Shown: positions 28,611 through 40,967 of the stretch, piece by piece
Layout: the number at the start of each line of letters is the position of its first letter
Numbering within the stretch: position 1 is the first letter of the stretch
Source: Candidatus Kinetoplastibacterium galatii TCC219
GTDB taxonomy: Bacteria; Pseudomonadota; Gammaproteobacteria; Burkholderiales; Burkholderiaceae_B
Length of the DNA stretch: 64,000 bases
Direction: 5' to 3'
Assembly: GCF_000340905.1 (NCBI RefSeq)
Contig: NC_020284.1
Coordinates: forward strand, 496,001-560,000
Program-made: the position numbers and the translations under genes
Notes under the pieces: generated by a model
Told to the model about the DNA's origin: nothing
What the model saw: the letters and a program-made list of their open reading frames with translations, nothing else
Database searches by the model: none

Positions 28611-29780
28611 CTAAATTAATGGTAAATTAAAAACTTTCCTTAGATAAGATAAATATTCAGGATCTTCACATATTATTTTCTCAGAAGAGTCTGAAACTTT
28701 AGCCACTGGCTGATCATTGCAACGAACCATTTTCATTACTATTTGTAAAGGGTTATTACCCATATCGTTAGTTAGATTAGTGCCTATTCCAAAAGTAACT
28801 CTGCATCTACCAGAGAAATGGTGTAATAATTTTATAGCTAATGGAAATGTTAAAGAATCAGAGAAAACCAAAGTTTTGTTTCTGCAATCCACTCTATTTT
28901 TTGAGTAGTGATCTAGCAAACGATCTCCCCATACAAATGGATCACCTGAATCATGACGAACCCCATCAAATAACTTGCAAAAATAAGTATCAAAATCTCT
29001 TAAAAAAGCTTCCATTCCATATACATCTGATAAAACAATTCCTAGGTCCCCTCTATACTCTTTTGCCCATGTATCAAAGGCAAATACCTGAGAATCTCTA
29101 AGCCTAGGTCCAAGAGCTTGACAAGCTTGTAAATACTCATGACCCATAGTTCCTAATGGAGAGACATCATAACGTTTTGCGAGCATAACGTTACTCGTGC
29201 CAATAAAGTTTTTGCCCATGCACTGTTTCATCGTGGAAACAACCTCATCATGCCATAACTTAGAAAATCTACGTCTAGTACCATATTCAGCAATTCTAAA
29301 ATCTATTAAATCCGAATCTTTTAGTACTAAATTAATCTTAGATCTTAAACGTTTCCTGCCCTCTTCTAAGCTTATGTTTTTATTACGGAAGTAAACTTCA
29401 TTCACTATAGCTAAGATGAATATTTCAAATAATATTGTATGCAACCAAGGGCCATTTACCGTAATACTTATCTCTCCATCATTACTACCGTTGGATATAG
29501 AGACACATCTTTCTGGTAAATAGAATAGTCTTAAAAAATCTATAAAATCACTCTTTATGAATCTAAATCTCTCCAGATAATTTAGTTCCTCATCGGTGAA
29601 TCTTAAAGTACACAAGTGACTTATTTCCTTCTCTATTTCTTCAATATGAGAAGCTAAATCTACTCCAATACTGCGGCATTTAAAACGATAAACAACCTGC
29701 GCAGAAGGAAAATGATGCAATACAACTTGCATCATAGTAAATTTATACAAATCTGTATCAAGCAAAGAAGTTATTATCAT
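28611..29780 (-). CDS. pncB: Nicotinate phosphoribosyltransferase
   Basis: A 389-residue enzyme that makes nicotinate mononucleotide from nicotinate and PRPP for NAD salvage. Family features are [13 protein letters not shown] at the N-terminus, [13 protein letters not shown], the GTSNVMLA segment with the expected histidine further on, GVRHDSGDP and the [11 protein letters not shown] phosphate-binding region. Length is normal. It is divergent from the fdxA cluster with about 140 bp between starts. Confidence 0.94.
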   Translation of the reverse strand: MIITSLLDTDLYKFTMMQVVLHHFPSAQVVYRFKCRSIGVDLASHIEEIEKEISHLCTLRFTDEELNYLERFRFIKSDFIDFLRLFYLPERCVSISNGSNDGEISITVNGPWLHTILFEIFILAIVNEVYFRNKNISLEEGRKRLRSKINLVLKDSDLIDFRIAEYGTRRRFSKLWHDEVVSTMKQCMGKNFIGTSNVMLAKRYDVSPLGTMGHEYLQACQALGPRLRDSQVFAFDTWAKEYRGDLGIVLSDVYGMEAFLRDFDTYFCKLFDGVRHDSGDPFVWGDRLLDHYSKNRVDCRNKTLVFSDSLTFPLAIKLLHHFSGRCRVTFGIGTNLTNDMGNNPLQIVMKMVRCNDQPVAKVSDSSEKIICEDPEYLSYLRKVFNLPLI

Positions 29781-29921
29781 AAGGAGTAAACTTTTCCAGC
29801 AAAAAAACGATGCAATTTTAAATTTATAAAAGGAATAATTAAAAATATAAAAACAAACAAGTTTTTAATGATACATTATTATCTTTTTTTATTGTATATT
29901 CTACTAATTAAAGGCTATAGG

Positions 29922-30245
29922 ATGACGCATGTTGTTACTGAGAACTGCATAAACTGTAAATATACAGACTGCGTGGATGTCTGCCCTGTTGATTGTTTTC
30001 GAGAAGGAGAAAATTTCTTAGTAATAGATCCTGATGAGTGTATTGATTGTGCTGTATGTGTTTCTGAATGTCCGGCTAATGCCATTTTATATGAAGAAGA
30101 TTTGCCAGAAGAACAAAAGATATTCATATTAATAAATAGTGAGTTATCAAAAAAATTTAATAACATATCAAGATCCAAAGAAGCATACTACGATGCTGAT
30201 AAATGGAATGGAATACCAAATAAACTCAAATTTTTAAAAAAATAG
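29922..30245 (+). CDS. fdxA: 7Fe ferredoxin FdxA
   Basis: A 107-residue ferredoxin of the Azotobacter FdI type. Cys9, Cys17 and Cys50 match ligands of a 3Fe-4S cluster and Cys21, Cys40, Cys43 and Cys46 those of a 4Fe-4S cluster; the C-terminal [11 protein letters not shown] extension is typical. The frame is open upstream to 29868, but [11 protein letters not shown] at the ATG at 29922 is the canonical N-terminus. AAAGG lies a few bases upstream. It heads a redox gene group with fpr 11 bp downstream. Confidence 0.92.
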   Translation: MTHVVTENCINCKYTDCVDVCPVDCFREGENFLVIDPDECIDCAVCVSECPANAILYEEDLPEEQKIFILINSELSKKFNNISRSKEAYYDADKWNGIPNKLKFLKK

Positions 30246-30256
30246 GTACGCACTAC

Positions 30257-31054
30257 ATGATAGTAAATTTGTTAAATAATAATCATAGTTACTCTATCCA
30301 AAAGATAAAAAATATAAATGAATGGGTTAATAAAAAATTATTTTCTATAACGATAACCAAAGATGAAAATTTTGTCTTCAAAGCAGGGCAATTTACACGC
30401 ATTGGATTTAATATTGAAAATGATAGCAAAGATAAGAACATACTATGGAGAGCATATTCAATGGTTAGCTCTCCAGATGAGGATGAACTGGAATTTTATT
30501 ATGTCATTGTGCCGAATGGGCAATTTAGCAAGATTTTATCAAAATTAGAAATTGGTCAGGAGGTATTTGTCAGAAAGCAATCTTTTGGTTTCTTAACAAT
30601 AGACCAGTTTCAAGGAAATAATGACAACTTATGGCTAATGGCAACTGGTACCGGAATATCTGCTTACATATCCATAATAAAAGATAAAAAAACCTGGAGT
30701 CATTTTAGAAAAATTATACTTGTACACAGCGTTAGAAAAGTAGAGGAATTAACCTATCAGACAATAATAAACAAAATAAAGACAGAACAGTATGATATTG
30801 GAAATACATTAACTTATGTGCCAATAATAACAAAAGAAAACACACAATACCTACACGACCGTTTACCTATAATCACGAGAAATGGGATTTTAGAAAAGAC
30901 AGCCAAAGAAACATTGGATTGCAAGTGTTCTAGTGTTATGCTTTGTGGAAATCCAGAAATGTTATCAGATATGCGTGAAATATTAATTGAGAGAGGATTC
31001 ACAACAAAAACTTCTGATAATGTTAAAAATCTGGTAATGGAAAATTATTGGTAA
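30257..31054 (+). CDS. fpr: Ferredoxin-NADP+ reductase
   Basis: A 265-residue bacterial-type flavoprotein that exchanges electrons between NADP(H) and ferredoxin. The FAD-binding RAYSMVSSP motif, the GTGISAYIS nucleotide-binding motif, LCGNPEML and a C-terminal aromatic residue (ENYW) are all present. Adjacent fdxA is its obvious partner. The chain is about the usual length and shows no sign of decay. Confidence 0.92.
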   Translation: MIVNLLNNNHSYSIQKIKNINEWVNKKLFSITITKDENFVFKAGQFTRIGFNIENDSKDKNILWRAYSMVSSPDEDELEFYYVIVPNGQFSKILSKLEIGQEVFVRKQSFGFLTIDQFQGNNDNLWLMATGTGISAYISIIKDKKTWSHFRKIILVHSVRKVEELTYQTIINKIKTEQYDIGNTLTYVPIITKENTQYLHDRLPIITRNGILEKTAKETLDCKCSSVMLCGNPEMLSDMREILIERGFTTKTSDNVKNLVMENYW

Positions 31055-31099
31055 TTAATTTTAGAAATCAAATCAATTTAGAGATCTTCTATAAAAAAT

Positions 31100-31726
31100 A
31101 TGTCAACTAAGGAATTAATTAGAATAATAGATGATTCTTTACCACAAACTCAATGCAGAAAATGTGGTTATGAGGATTGTATATCTTATGCTAGTGCAAT
31201 AGTTATTGAAAATGCTAATATAAGTCTGTGTGATCCAGGTGGGAAATCTGTTACAGAAGAGATTGCTTACAAGTTAAAATTAGAAAAAATTGATCAACCG
31301 AATATTGAGGACCATAAAAAACAATTAATGGTTGCTTATATAGAAGAAGATGAATGTATAGGATGCACATTGTGCGTAAGAGCATGCCCTGTAAGCGCCA
31401 TAATTGGATCCAATAAATTAATGCATTCTATAGTACAAGATTGGTGTACTGGGTGTGAGTTATGTTTACCAGTTTGCCCAGTTGATTGTATAAAGATGAA
31501 ATCTTCAGATAAGATATGGGGGAAAAAAGACGCAAAAATAGCACGTAAACACTATGAAGACACGAAAAATAGAATGAACAAGAACTCAATCAATAAACAT
31601 AGCCTGATGAATGATAATTCTGGGAATGAATATCAAGACAAAGATATTGATTGTCATGAGGAAGATAAAAAGAAATTATTAATTGAAAGAATATTGAATA
31701 AAGCAAGAAATATAAGAACTAGCTAA
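31100..31726 (+). CDS. RnfB-like iron-sulfur protein without membrane anchor
   Basis: A 208-residue protein related to RnfB/RsxB. An N-terminal Fe-S domain has Cys19, Cys22, Cys27 and Cys44, followed by two 4Fe-4S ferredoxin repeats (Cys86/89/92/96 and Cys116/119/122/126). The hydrophobic N-terminal helix of membrane RnfB is absent, and a charged, Lys/Asn/Asp-rich tail follows residue about 150. No rnfA, C, D, G or E gene is nearby, so it is unlikely to be part of a pumping Rnf complex. It probably acts as a soluble electron carrier beside FdxA and Fpr and could serve the next gene, nth, or another Fe-S enzyme. Confidence 0.8.
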   Translation: MSTKELIRIIDDSLPQTQCRKCGYEDCISYASAIVIENANISLCDPGGKSVTEEIAYKLKLEKIDQPNIEDHKKQLMVAYIEEDECIGCTLCVRACPVSAIIGSNKLMHSIVQDWCTGCELCLPVCPVDCIKMKSSDKIWGKKDAKIARKHYEDTKNRMNKNSINKHSLMNDNSGNEYQDKDIDCHEEDKKKLLIERILNKARNIRTS

Positions 31727-31742
31727 AATTATTATAAATCCT

Positions 31743-32375
31743 ATGAACATTAATAATGCATGCGAGAAAATTTTTGACCGATTAGAAAGAATTAATCCTG
31801 CACCAAAGACTGGACTTATATACTACACAGACTTTCAACTATTGATAGCTGTTATGTTGTCTGCCCAATCCACTGATAAATCTGTTAATTCCGCTACAAA
31901 AATATTATTTTCTGATTATGGAACTCCAGAATTAATGTTAAGTATTGGAATATTGAAAATGGAAAATCTCATAAAAAAGGTAGGATTGTATCATACGAAA
32001 GCTCGTAATATTTTAAAAACTTGTGATTTAATAGTTAATGAATTCGGAGGCAAAGTACCAAATACCAGAGAGGAGTTAGAATCTTTGCCAGGAGTTGGAA
32101 GAAAAACATCTAATGTTGTTCTAAATATTGCATTTAATCAGCCGACTATAGCTGTTGATACACATGTTTTTAGAGTATCAAATAGAACCGGCATAGCAAA
32201 AGGCAAAAATCCTCTTGATGTTGAAAAAGAACTTGTTAAGAATGTGCCAGAAAAATACTTACACAATGCCCATCATTTACTGATTTTATTCGGGAGATAT
32301 ATATGTATAAAACGTAAACCTAAATGCAATCAATGCATCATAAAAGATTTGTGTGAATATTATAATAATATTTAA
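31743..32375 (+). CDS. nth: Endonuclease III
   Basis: A 210-residue DNA glycosylase/AP lyase that removes oxidised pyrimidines. The helix-hairpin-helix LPGVGRKTSN precedes the catalytic Lys121, with Asp139 in IAVDTHV. The C-terminal 4Fe-4S cluster is C-X6-C-X2-C-X5-C (Cys188, Cys195, Cys198, Cys204). It starts 16 bp after the RnfB-like gene and precedes yciB by 35 bp. Confidence 0.97.
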   Translation: MNINNACEKIFDRLERINPAPKTGLIYYTDFQLLIAVMLSAQSTDKSVNSATKILFSDYGTPELMLSIGILKMENLIKKVGLYHTKARNILKTCDLIVNEFGGKVPNTREELESLPGVGRKTSNVVLNIAFNQPTIAVDTHVFRVSNRTGIAKGKNPLDVEKELVKNVPEKYLHNAHHLLILFGRYICIKRKPKCNQCIIKDLCEYYNNI

Positions 32376-32410
32376 TTGCTAATAGAATATCGATCTAGAA
32401 ACAAAATCAA

Positions 32411-32947
32411 ATGAAAAGAATTATATCCGATCTATTGCCAATAGCTCTATTTTTCTCTGCTTATATGTATACAAATAATATATATATAGCCACAAAGGTA
32501 ATTGTATTATCATGCATATTTCAATTAGCTTATACAAAATTTTTTCAATTTAAAATTAAAAAAATAAATGTAATTAGCAATGTCATAATTATACTACTCG
32601 GTAGTACTACTATTTTTCTTGAGAGCGACATATTTATAAAATCTAAACCAACAATAGTTTACTGGATGATGGGACTTACAATACTTTTTTTACAGGATAA
32701 TTTTAAAAAAGATATCATACGTTCTTCATTAGAAAATAAAATCAAGCTCTCACAAAAAATATGGAATTATATAAATAAATTCTGGATATGTTTTTTCATA
32801 ACAATGGGTTTCATAAACATACTAATAGCATTTTCTGATCTTTTTAGTGAAAAAGAATGGGTAATATTCAAGACCATAGGATTCCCGATAGTATTTACAA
32901 TATTTTTTGTAATACAATTCATGTTTTTTAAGAAACATATAAAATAA
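32411..32947 (+). CDS. yciB: Inner membrane septation protein YciB/IspA family
   Basis: A 178-residue protein with about five membrane segments and family motifs such as DLLPIALFFSAYM at the start, then KPTIVYWMMGLTIL and W-DLF-W patterns near the end. E. coli YciB affects envelope synthesis and cell division. It overlaps the bolA-like gene by one base (TAATG), giving a tightly coupled yciB-bolA-par27 group like that of Bordetella relatives. Confidence 0.88.
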   Translation: MKRIISDLLPIALFFSAYMYTNNIYIATKVIVLSCIFQLAYTKFFQFKIKKINVISNVIIILLGSTTIFLESDIFIKSKPTIVYWMMGLTILFLQDNFKKDIIRSSLENKIKLSQKIWNYINKFWICFFITMGFINILIAFSDLFSEKEWVIFKTIGFPIVFTIFFVIQFMFFKKHIK

Positions 32948-33216
32948 TGACAATTAATAATATTCAATCAGATACAATTACAGAGATCATAGAAAGTAGA
33001 TTAGCCTGTCTAGAACCAACATATCTTAGTATAAGAGATGATTCTAGCATGCACGAAAATCACAATAATAATTCAGCTGGACATTACTATATAACAATAA
33101 TGTCAGATAAATTTATAAATCTGTCTACTATAGAACAACATAGGCTTGTATATAAATGCTTAAGAGACTTAATTCCATTCCCGATTCATGCTCTTGCTAT
33201 AAATACTAAACCGTAA
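32947..33216 (+). CDS. BolA family protein
   Basis: An 89-residue BolA-like protein. The N-terminal region, the H-Y-I-T core (GHYYITIMSDKF), the QHRLVYKCL helix and the final IPFPIHALAINT stretch follow the family plan. BolA proteins partner with monothiol glutaredoxins in Fe-S handling or affect cell shape and transcription; no glutaredoxin gene lies nearby. The start overlaps the yciB stop by one base. Confidence 0.86.
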   Translation: MTINNIQSDTITEIIESRLACLEPTYLSIRDDSSMHENHNNNSAGHYYITIMSDKFINLSTIEQHRLVYKCLRDLIPFPIHALAINTKP

Positions 33217-33233
33217 AATATAAAAGGATAATA

Positions 33234-34010
33234 ATGAAAAAGCTAATAATAATGTTATTTATATTATTAACAACACCAGCATTCTCTAAAAATATAGCAA
33301 CAGTTGATGGAATACCAATTACTAAAAATAGCATGGAACAATTTGTAGAACTACTTGTTGCTCAAGGAGCTCAAGAATCTGATCAGCTTAGAGAACAAGT
33401 AAAACAAGAATTGATAAATAGACAAGTACTACTAAGAGAAGCAGAAAAATCTGGTATTTCTGAAAGAACGGATGTAAAAACTGAAATAGATTTGGCTAAA
33501 AATAGCATTATAGTTAGAACTTTTTTAACTGAATATATAAAAAAACATCCTATATCAGAAACAAGCATAAAAAATGAATATAACAGATTAAAAAAAGAGC
33601 AATCCACAAAGAGGGAATTTAAATTAAGTCACATACTAGTTGATACAGAAAAACAAGCTAATGAATTGCTTAATATTATCAAGATGGATGCTAGTCAATT
33701 TAAAAAATTAGCTAAAGAAAATTCTAAAGATACAGCAAGTGCAGTAAATGGCGGAGATCTTGGATGGGGATCACTGGATAACTACGTTAAACCTTTCTCA
33801 GATTCAATCAAAGATCTTAATATAGGAGAAATTGTACAAAAACCGATAAAAACTCAATTTGGATGGCACATAATACAACTTGATGATATAAGATCTGTAC
33901 AATTTCCTGAGCTAGATCAGATTAAATCACAAATAGAAGATATTTTGAAACAAAAACTTGTATCCGAATATCAAAGTGATTTGCGAAGTAAGTCGAAGAT
34001 TAATATGTAA
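33234..34010 (+). CDS. Periplasmic parvulin-type peptidyl-prolyl isomerase, Par27-like
   Basis: A 258-residue protein with a clear signal peptide (hydrophobic 4-14, probable cleavage after AFS at 18). A SurA-like helical region (about 20-120) is followed by a PpiC rotamase domain (about 125-220) containing KLSHILVDTE, GGDLGW and QTKFGWHIIQ-like motifs (here KTQFGWHIIQ). The order yciB-bolA-ppiC matches Bordetella, where the corresponding parvulin (Par27) has chaperone and isomerase activity. It would assist outer-membrane protein folding, for example of the window's porin. It converges on ligA with 10 bp between stops. Confidence 0.9.
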   Translation: MKKLIIMLFILLTTPAFSKNIATVDGIPITKNSMEQFVELLVAQGAQESDQLREQVKQELINRQVLLREAEKSGISERTDVKTEIDLAKNSIIVRTFLTEYIKKHPISETSIKNEYNRLKKEQSTKREFKLSHILVDTEKQANELLNIIKMDASQFKKLAKENSKDTASAVNGGDLGWGSLDNYVKPFSDSIKDLNIGEIVQKPIKTQFGWHIIQLDDIRSVQFPELDQIKSQIEDILKQKLVSEYQSDLRSKSKINM

Positions 34011-34020
34011 AAATTAGAAA

Positions 34021-37022
<3,002 letters not shown>

Positions 37023-37388
37023 CTTTGGGTTTTATAATATTGATTTAATAAAATAATATATTTTCATGACTTACAAATCAAATATATCACTAAAAATATA
37101 AGGAGGGTATAATGTACTGTCGTAATAATTAGATTCGTGAGGTCATATTTAGAGAATAGTCATTAAACAACTAATGTCGGCAAATATAGAAAAAAACGAC
37201 ATGCCTGAAACGAAACGCCATGCGAATGTATAAACGGTATATATACTAAAATATTTTTTAATAAATAAGAAATAAAAAAGTTTAGTATTATTGCGGTAAT
37301 TTTATTGCTACAAACTTTTATGACAATTACATAATTTACATGATTACTTAATGAACAATCCTAACATGATTACTAAAGGGGACCATTT
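37023..37388. other. 366-bp gap between zipA and lplT; no clear gene
   Basis: The two flanking genes diverge here. On the plus strand a strong ribosome-binding site (AAGGAGGG) is followed 4 nt later by an ATG opening a six-codon frame (37112-37132), and a separate 19-codon frame occupies 37174-37233. A 6-bp inverted repeat (ATGTCG/CGACAT) lies in the latter. In relatives smc occupies the zipA side of this position. Nothing here resembles a known protein. Confidence 0.5.
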
Positions 37389-38639
37389 TTGAAAAATGAA
37401 TTCTATATTATAATGGCTGCCCAATCGTTATCATCACTCGCAGATAATGCATTATTTATTGCTGCTATAGCAATGATTATAGATAATTCTGGACCAGTTT
37501 GGGCAATTCCGTTTATGAAATGGTTTTTTGCTCTTGCATACGTTGTACTTGCGCCATTTGCTGGAATACTTTCAGATAGATTTCCAAAAGGTCAAGTAAT
37601 GTTGGTCGCTAACTCTATTAAATTCTTAGGCTGTTTTATAATGCTTTTTTGCAACTTCTGGAGCCATGTAAACTTTAGCGAGTGTTTTATAGTTATTACT
37701 TCATATGGTTTAGTTGGAGTTGGTGCCGCTATCTATTCGCCCGCAAAATATGGTATTGTCACTGAAATATTAGAACCAAATTTACTAGTAAAAGGCAATA
37801 GTTGGATAGAAGGCCTAACAGTTCTATCAATAATAATGGGGACATGTCTAGGAAGTTATCTTTTATCACCTAAAATATCCTATTGTTTGTTACAAAATCA
37901 ATTTATATCAGGATTTGCTAAAACTAAATCAGAAGCGGCTATTGCAGTTATACTCATAATATATTTACTATCTTCAATATTTAATATTCTAATAAAGAAA
38001 ACCAATATCCAATATCCAGAATCAAGTATCAGTTTTAATAATCTAACCATCAATTTCTATAAAAATGTGTTTACTTTATGGAATGACAAAATAGGTAAAA
38101 TATCACTTTCTGTAACCACAGTATTCTGGGGAGTAAGTACAAGCTTACAAATAATAGTCCTTGACTGGAGTCAAAAACACCTAAGATATTCCTTGGATCA
38201 AACTTATATTTTAATAGGAATAGTAGCTATAGGTACTATTATAGGGGCAATATTAGTAGCTAAGATTGTAACATTACAAAAAGCCCTAAATGTTCTACCA
38301 ATAGGTATATTGATTGGAGTTATGATGTTATTCATGCCTTTAATAAATGAACTTTTACATGCATATATATTACTCTTAATCATAGGGACATTAGCTGGTT
38401 TTTTTGTTGTTCCACTAAATGCAATATTACAGTACAGAGGTCGTATACTTTTATCAGCTGGCAACTCTATTGCCGTACAAAATTTCAATGAACAATTAAA
38501 TGTATTATTAATGGTAAGCATTTATACACTACTTGTATGGGCACAAGTAAAAATAGACTATATCATAGTTGCATACGGTCTATTCGTTATTGTATCTATG
38601 TCTTTATTTACATATTGGAACCATAGGAATATTCCCTAA
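37389..38639 (+). CDS. lplT: Lysophospholipid transporter LplT
   Basis: A 416-residue major-facilitator permease with about 12 membrane segments. SLADNALF, PFAGILSDRFPKG and the SPAKYGI motif are typical of LplT, which in E. coli flips lysophospholipids inward for re-acylation by Aas. The start is a TTG at 37389: AGGGGA lies about 6 nt upstream and the resulting MKNEFYIIMAAQSLSSLADNA-type N-terminus fits Alcaligenaceae homologues. An ATG nine codons in would cut into the first helix. No aas gene is adjacent. Confidence 0.9.
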   Translation: MKNEFYIIMAAQSLSSLADNALFIAAIAMIIDNSGPVWAIPFMKWFFALAYVVLAPFAGILSDRFPKGQVMLVANSIKFLGCFIMLFCNFWSHVNFSECFIVITSYGLVGVGAAIYSPAKYGIVTEILEPNLLVKGNSWIEGLTVLSIIMGTCLGSYLLSPKISYCLLQNQFISGFAKTKSEAAIAVILIIYLLSSIFNILIKKTNIQYPESSISFNNLTINFYKNVFTLWNDKIGKISLSVTTVFWGVSTSLQIIVLDWSQKHLRYSLDQTYILIGIVAIGTIIGAILVAKIVTLQKALNVLPIGILIGVMMLFMPLINELLHAYILLLIIGTLAGFFVVPLNAILQYRGRILLSAGNSIAVQNFNEQLNVLLMVSIYTLLVWAQVKIDYIIVAYGLFVIVSMSLFTYWNHRNIP

Positions 38640-38667
38640 GAAAGAACTTAATATATAAATTTAGAAG

Positions 38668-39462
38668 TTATTTTTCAAGTAAAGAAGATATTAAACAAAG
38701 ATCATTCCAAGATAGTGGTTTTTCCTCAGGCCTCCTTAAGAGGTAAGCAGGATGATAACTAACAACAACTGGTATATTAGATTTTCTAGTGTTGAAACTA
38801 TGAATCTTACCCCGCATATTTCTTATGCTTTCATCCTTACATAGAAGTGCATTAGCGGCAAACTTCCCTAAAGCTAAAATTGTTTTAGGATTTATTAAAT
38901 CTATTTGTTCAATCAAATAAGGACGACAAGAAGATATTTCTTCAAATCTTGGATTACGATTTCCAGGAGGACGACACTTTACAATATTCGAAATAAATGC
39001 ATTGGAGGTTCTACTTATAGAAATAGAATCAAGCATTAAATCTAGAAGTTTTCCTGATTTTCCAACAAAAGGCTTACCTTCTATATCCTCATATTCACCA
39101 GGAGCTTCACCTATTATCATACAAGCGACATTAGTTAAAACACCTTTTCCAAATACAACATTTTTTCTATGATTACATAAAAAACACTTTTTACAGTTTG
39201 CGATTTCTTTTTTTAATGTAGAAATATCAGACAAATGTTTAATAGATGAATTTAATTCATTTTGTGAATCTTTTTTAGTATTAATATCATTATTAACCAA
39301 TTCATTACTAAATAAAACTCTAGTTCTATCTACAACTTTATCTTCTGAAAGAGATACTTTTTGATCACTGACATTTATTTTTTTATTGATAAATTTAGAG
39401 TAGATAGAAAAATCTACACCTATCTCTTTTAAAGTCAAACATTGAAATTTATTTAAAGACAT
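38668..39462 (-). CDS. Family 4 uracil-DNA glycosylase (Fe-S)
   Basis: A 264-residue enzyme that removes uracil from DNA. The domain occupies about 85-264, with CKKCFLC near 90-96, GEAPGEYED (118-126), PFVGKSGKLLD, the CRPPGNRNP segment and the C-terminal SYHPAYLLRR. These motifs and four cysteines for a 4Fe-4S cluster identify family 4. The first 80 residues are a poorly conserved, Lys/Asn/Asp-rich extension. It converges on lplT and precedes no operon partner, although the tsaB-rimI gene lies 50 bp upstream on the same strand. Confidence 0.9.
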   Translation of the reverse strand: MSLNKFQCLTLKEIGVDFSIYSKFINKKINVSDQKVSLSEDKVVDRTRVLFSNELVNNDINTKKDSQNELNSSIKHLSDISTLKKEIANCKKCFLCNHRKNVVFGKGVLTNVACMIIGEAPGEYEDIEGKPFVGKSGKLLDLMLDSISISRTSNAFISNIVKCRPPGNRNPRFEEISSCRPYLIEQIDLINPKTILALGKFAANALLCKDESIRNMRGKIHSFNTRKSNIPVVVSYHPAYLLRRPEEKPLSWNDLCLISSLLEK

Positions 39463-39512
39463 ATACCAAAAGATTATTTATTATATTGATTGACATATAT
39501 TAAAATATACAT

Positions 39513-40757
39513 TCAGATATTTTTCTGCATTACTACAGCACTGCTAATTTTACCATCTTTTGATAAATAATACCCCTTGCGATTTCCTATTTTATAGAAA
39601 CCATGTTTCTTATAAAAATCAATTGCTATTGCATTGGATTCATCTACCTCTAATAAAATAATTCCTATCGAATGATCATTACAGATTTCAAAACACAATT
39701 TTAATAATTTTGATCCTAATCCCTTACAACGAAAATCATTATCCACTCCAATTCTTAGTACATGAACCGCATCCGGGGCTAACATGAATATACAATAACC
39801 TAATATAATACCATTATTCTTAATAATATAAGACTTATAACCAAACTCCAATGAATCTTTAAAATTACCAGGTGTCCAAGGAGATGTCTGAATTTTCTGT
39901 TCTAATTTGGATACTTCCTCAATATCACTCATTATCATGTCCGAAGGCTCCAAATAATCAAAAACTCCTACCTTTGGATTACCACCCATTCCTTTTGATC
40001 TTTCTAATGAGGTGAATGCTATTTTGTTTCTAACATATAAAGGGCTAACAACATCTGGTGATAAAGTTTTATTATTTAAAAAATCATTTTTAGCTAAATA
40101 TGCAACATTTTCCACGCTTGGGTAATATGTTTCAGAATTTATCCATCCATTAGGAACTTCTAAAGAAGAATATTCTTTCCAGGCATCTCCAGCTAATAAA
40201 TAGTCAGTTTCTGAATTAATATTAACTTCCCATTTAATAGAGTTATATTTTATCCAATCTATTAAACTAGTTGTTGGTATTAATATTGGTGATTGCAATA
40301 CTATACAATTATCATTACATGAATAATTATATTTAAGCAAATACACCGAAACATATAGTTCTCCCATACGGGCATCTGTAGCAACTACAACTATTCTATT
40401 ATTTTTAATATTATAATTTAAACTATTAGCCAAGGCATATGAAGATACAATTGGTATTACTGGTATATTCAAAGATAGCCCTATACCTTTAGCTTGACTG
40501 CATGATATTCTTAAACCAGTAAACTTACCAGGACCTGATCCAAATGCAACAACATCTAAGTCATGTGGATGAAGATGATGTTTAGATAATAAAACACCTG
40601 ATTTAATCATAAGTAACTCAGAATACAATTTCGAGTCTTCATATTCAAAACAAGAATAAGCCAGAACAGAACCTGTACGACTGAATATTAATAAAGCCAC
40701 GCCAGAGTAGAATGATGATGTTTCGAAAGCCAATAAATTGATATTTTTTTTATCCAT
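39513..40757 (-). CDS. Fusion of TsaB (t6A synthesis) and RimI (N-acetyltransferase)
   Basis: One 414-residue open frame joins two proteins that are usually separate neighbours. Residues 1-245 are TsaB-like: LLAFETSS, the GSGPGKFTGLR motif (73-83), KGIGLSLNIPVIP and the terminal VVSPLYVRNKIA. TsaB scaffolds TsaD in forming the t6A modification of tRNAs. Residues about 266-414 are a GNAT acetyltransferase with the RCKGLG acetyl-CoA loop (343-348), LLEVDESNAIAIDFYKKHGF and a RKGYY end, matching RimI, which acetylates ribosomal protein S18. A short linker (246-265) joins them with no stop or frameshift. Confidence 0.88.
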   Translation of the reverse strand: MDKKNINLLAFETSSFYSGVALLIFSRTGSVLAYSCFEYEDSKLYSELLMIKSGVLLSKHHLHPHDLDVVAFGSGPGKFTGLRISCSQAKGIGLSLNIPVIPIVSSYALANSLNYNIKNNRIVVVATDARMGELYVSVYLLKYNYSCNDNCIVLQSPILIPTTSLIDWIKYNSIKWEVNINSETDYLLAGDAWKEYSSLEVPNGWINSETYYPSVENVAYLAKNDFLNNKTLSPDVVSPLYVRNKIAFTSLERSKGMGGNPKVGVFDYLEPSDMIMSDIEEVSKLEQKIQTSPWTPGNFKDSLEFGYKSYIIKNNGIILGYCIFMLAPDAVHVLRIGVDNDFRCKGLGSKLLKLCFEICNDHSIGIILLEVDESNAIAIDFYKKHGFYKIGNRKGYYLSKDGKISSAVVMQKNI

Positions 40758-40967
40758 ATAACAAAAACTATAATGATTTAAATACTGAAATCAGATTATG
40801 ATAATCAAAAAAATTCCTAAAATTAATAGGTATATAATAAAGTAATTAATCTTCAAAATATACTTGTTGTTACGTTCATTGAACATTGTTAGTATGTAAG
40901 AATACATTAGCTTTATTAATCAGCAATGTATTTTGTTTCAAAAAATTACTTTAAATAAGGATTTGAC

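Noticed and set aside
31100..31726. Interpretation as part of an ion-pumping Rnf complex
   Set aside because: The membrane-anchoring N-terminus and all other Rnf genes are missing in this window.
38640..38667. Weak hairpin between lplT and the uracil-DNA glycosylase gene
   Set aside because: Only 5 bp (AACTT/AAGTT) with a long loop; not enough for a terminator call.
40867..40895. Possible ahpC promoter TTGTTA-N17-TAGTAT
   Set aside because: Each hexamer matches consensus at only four of six positions, and an overlapping pair (TTGAAC with ATACAT) fits as well. In DNA this AT-rich such matches are expected by chance.
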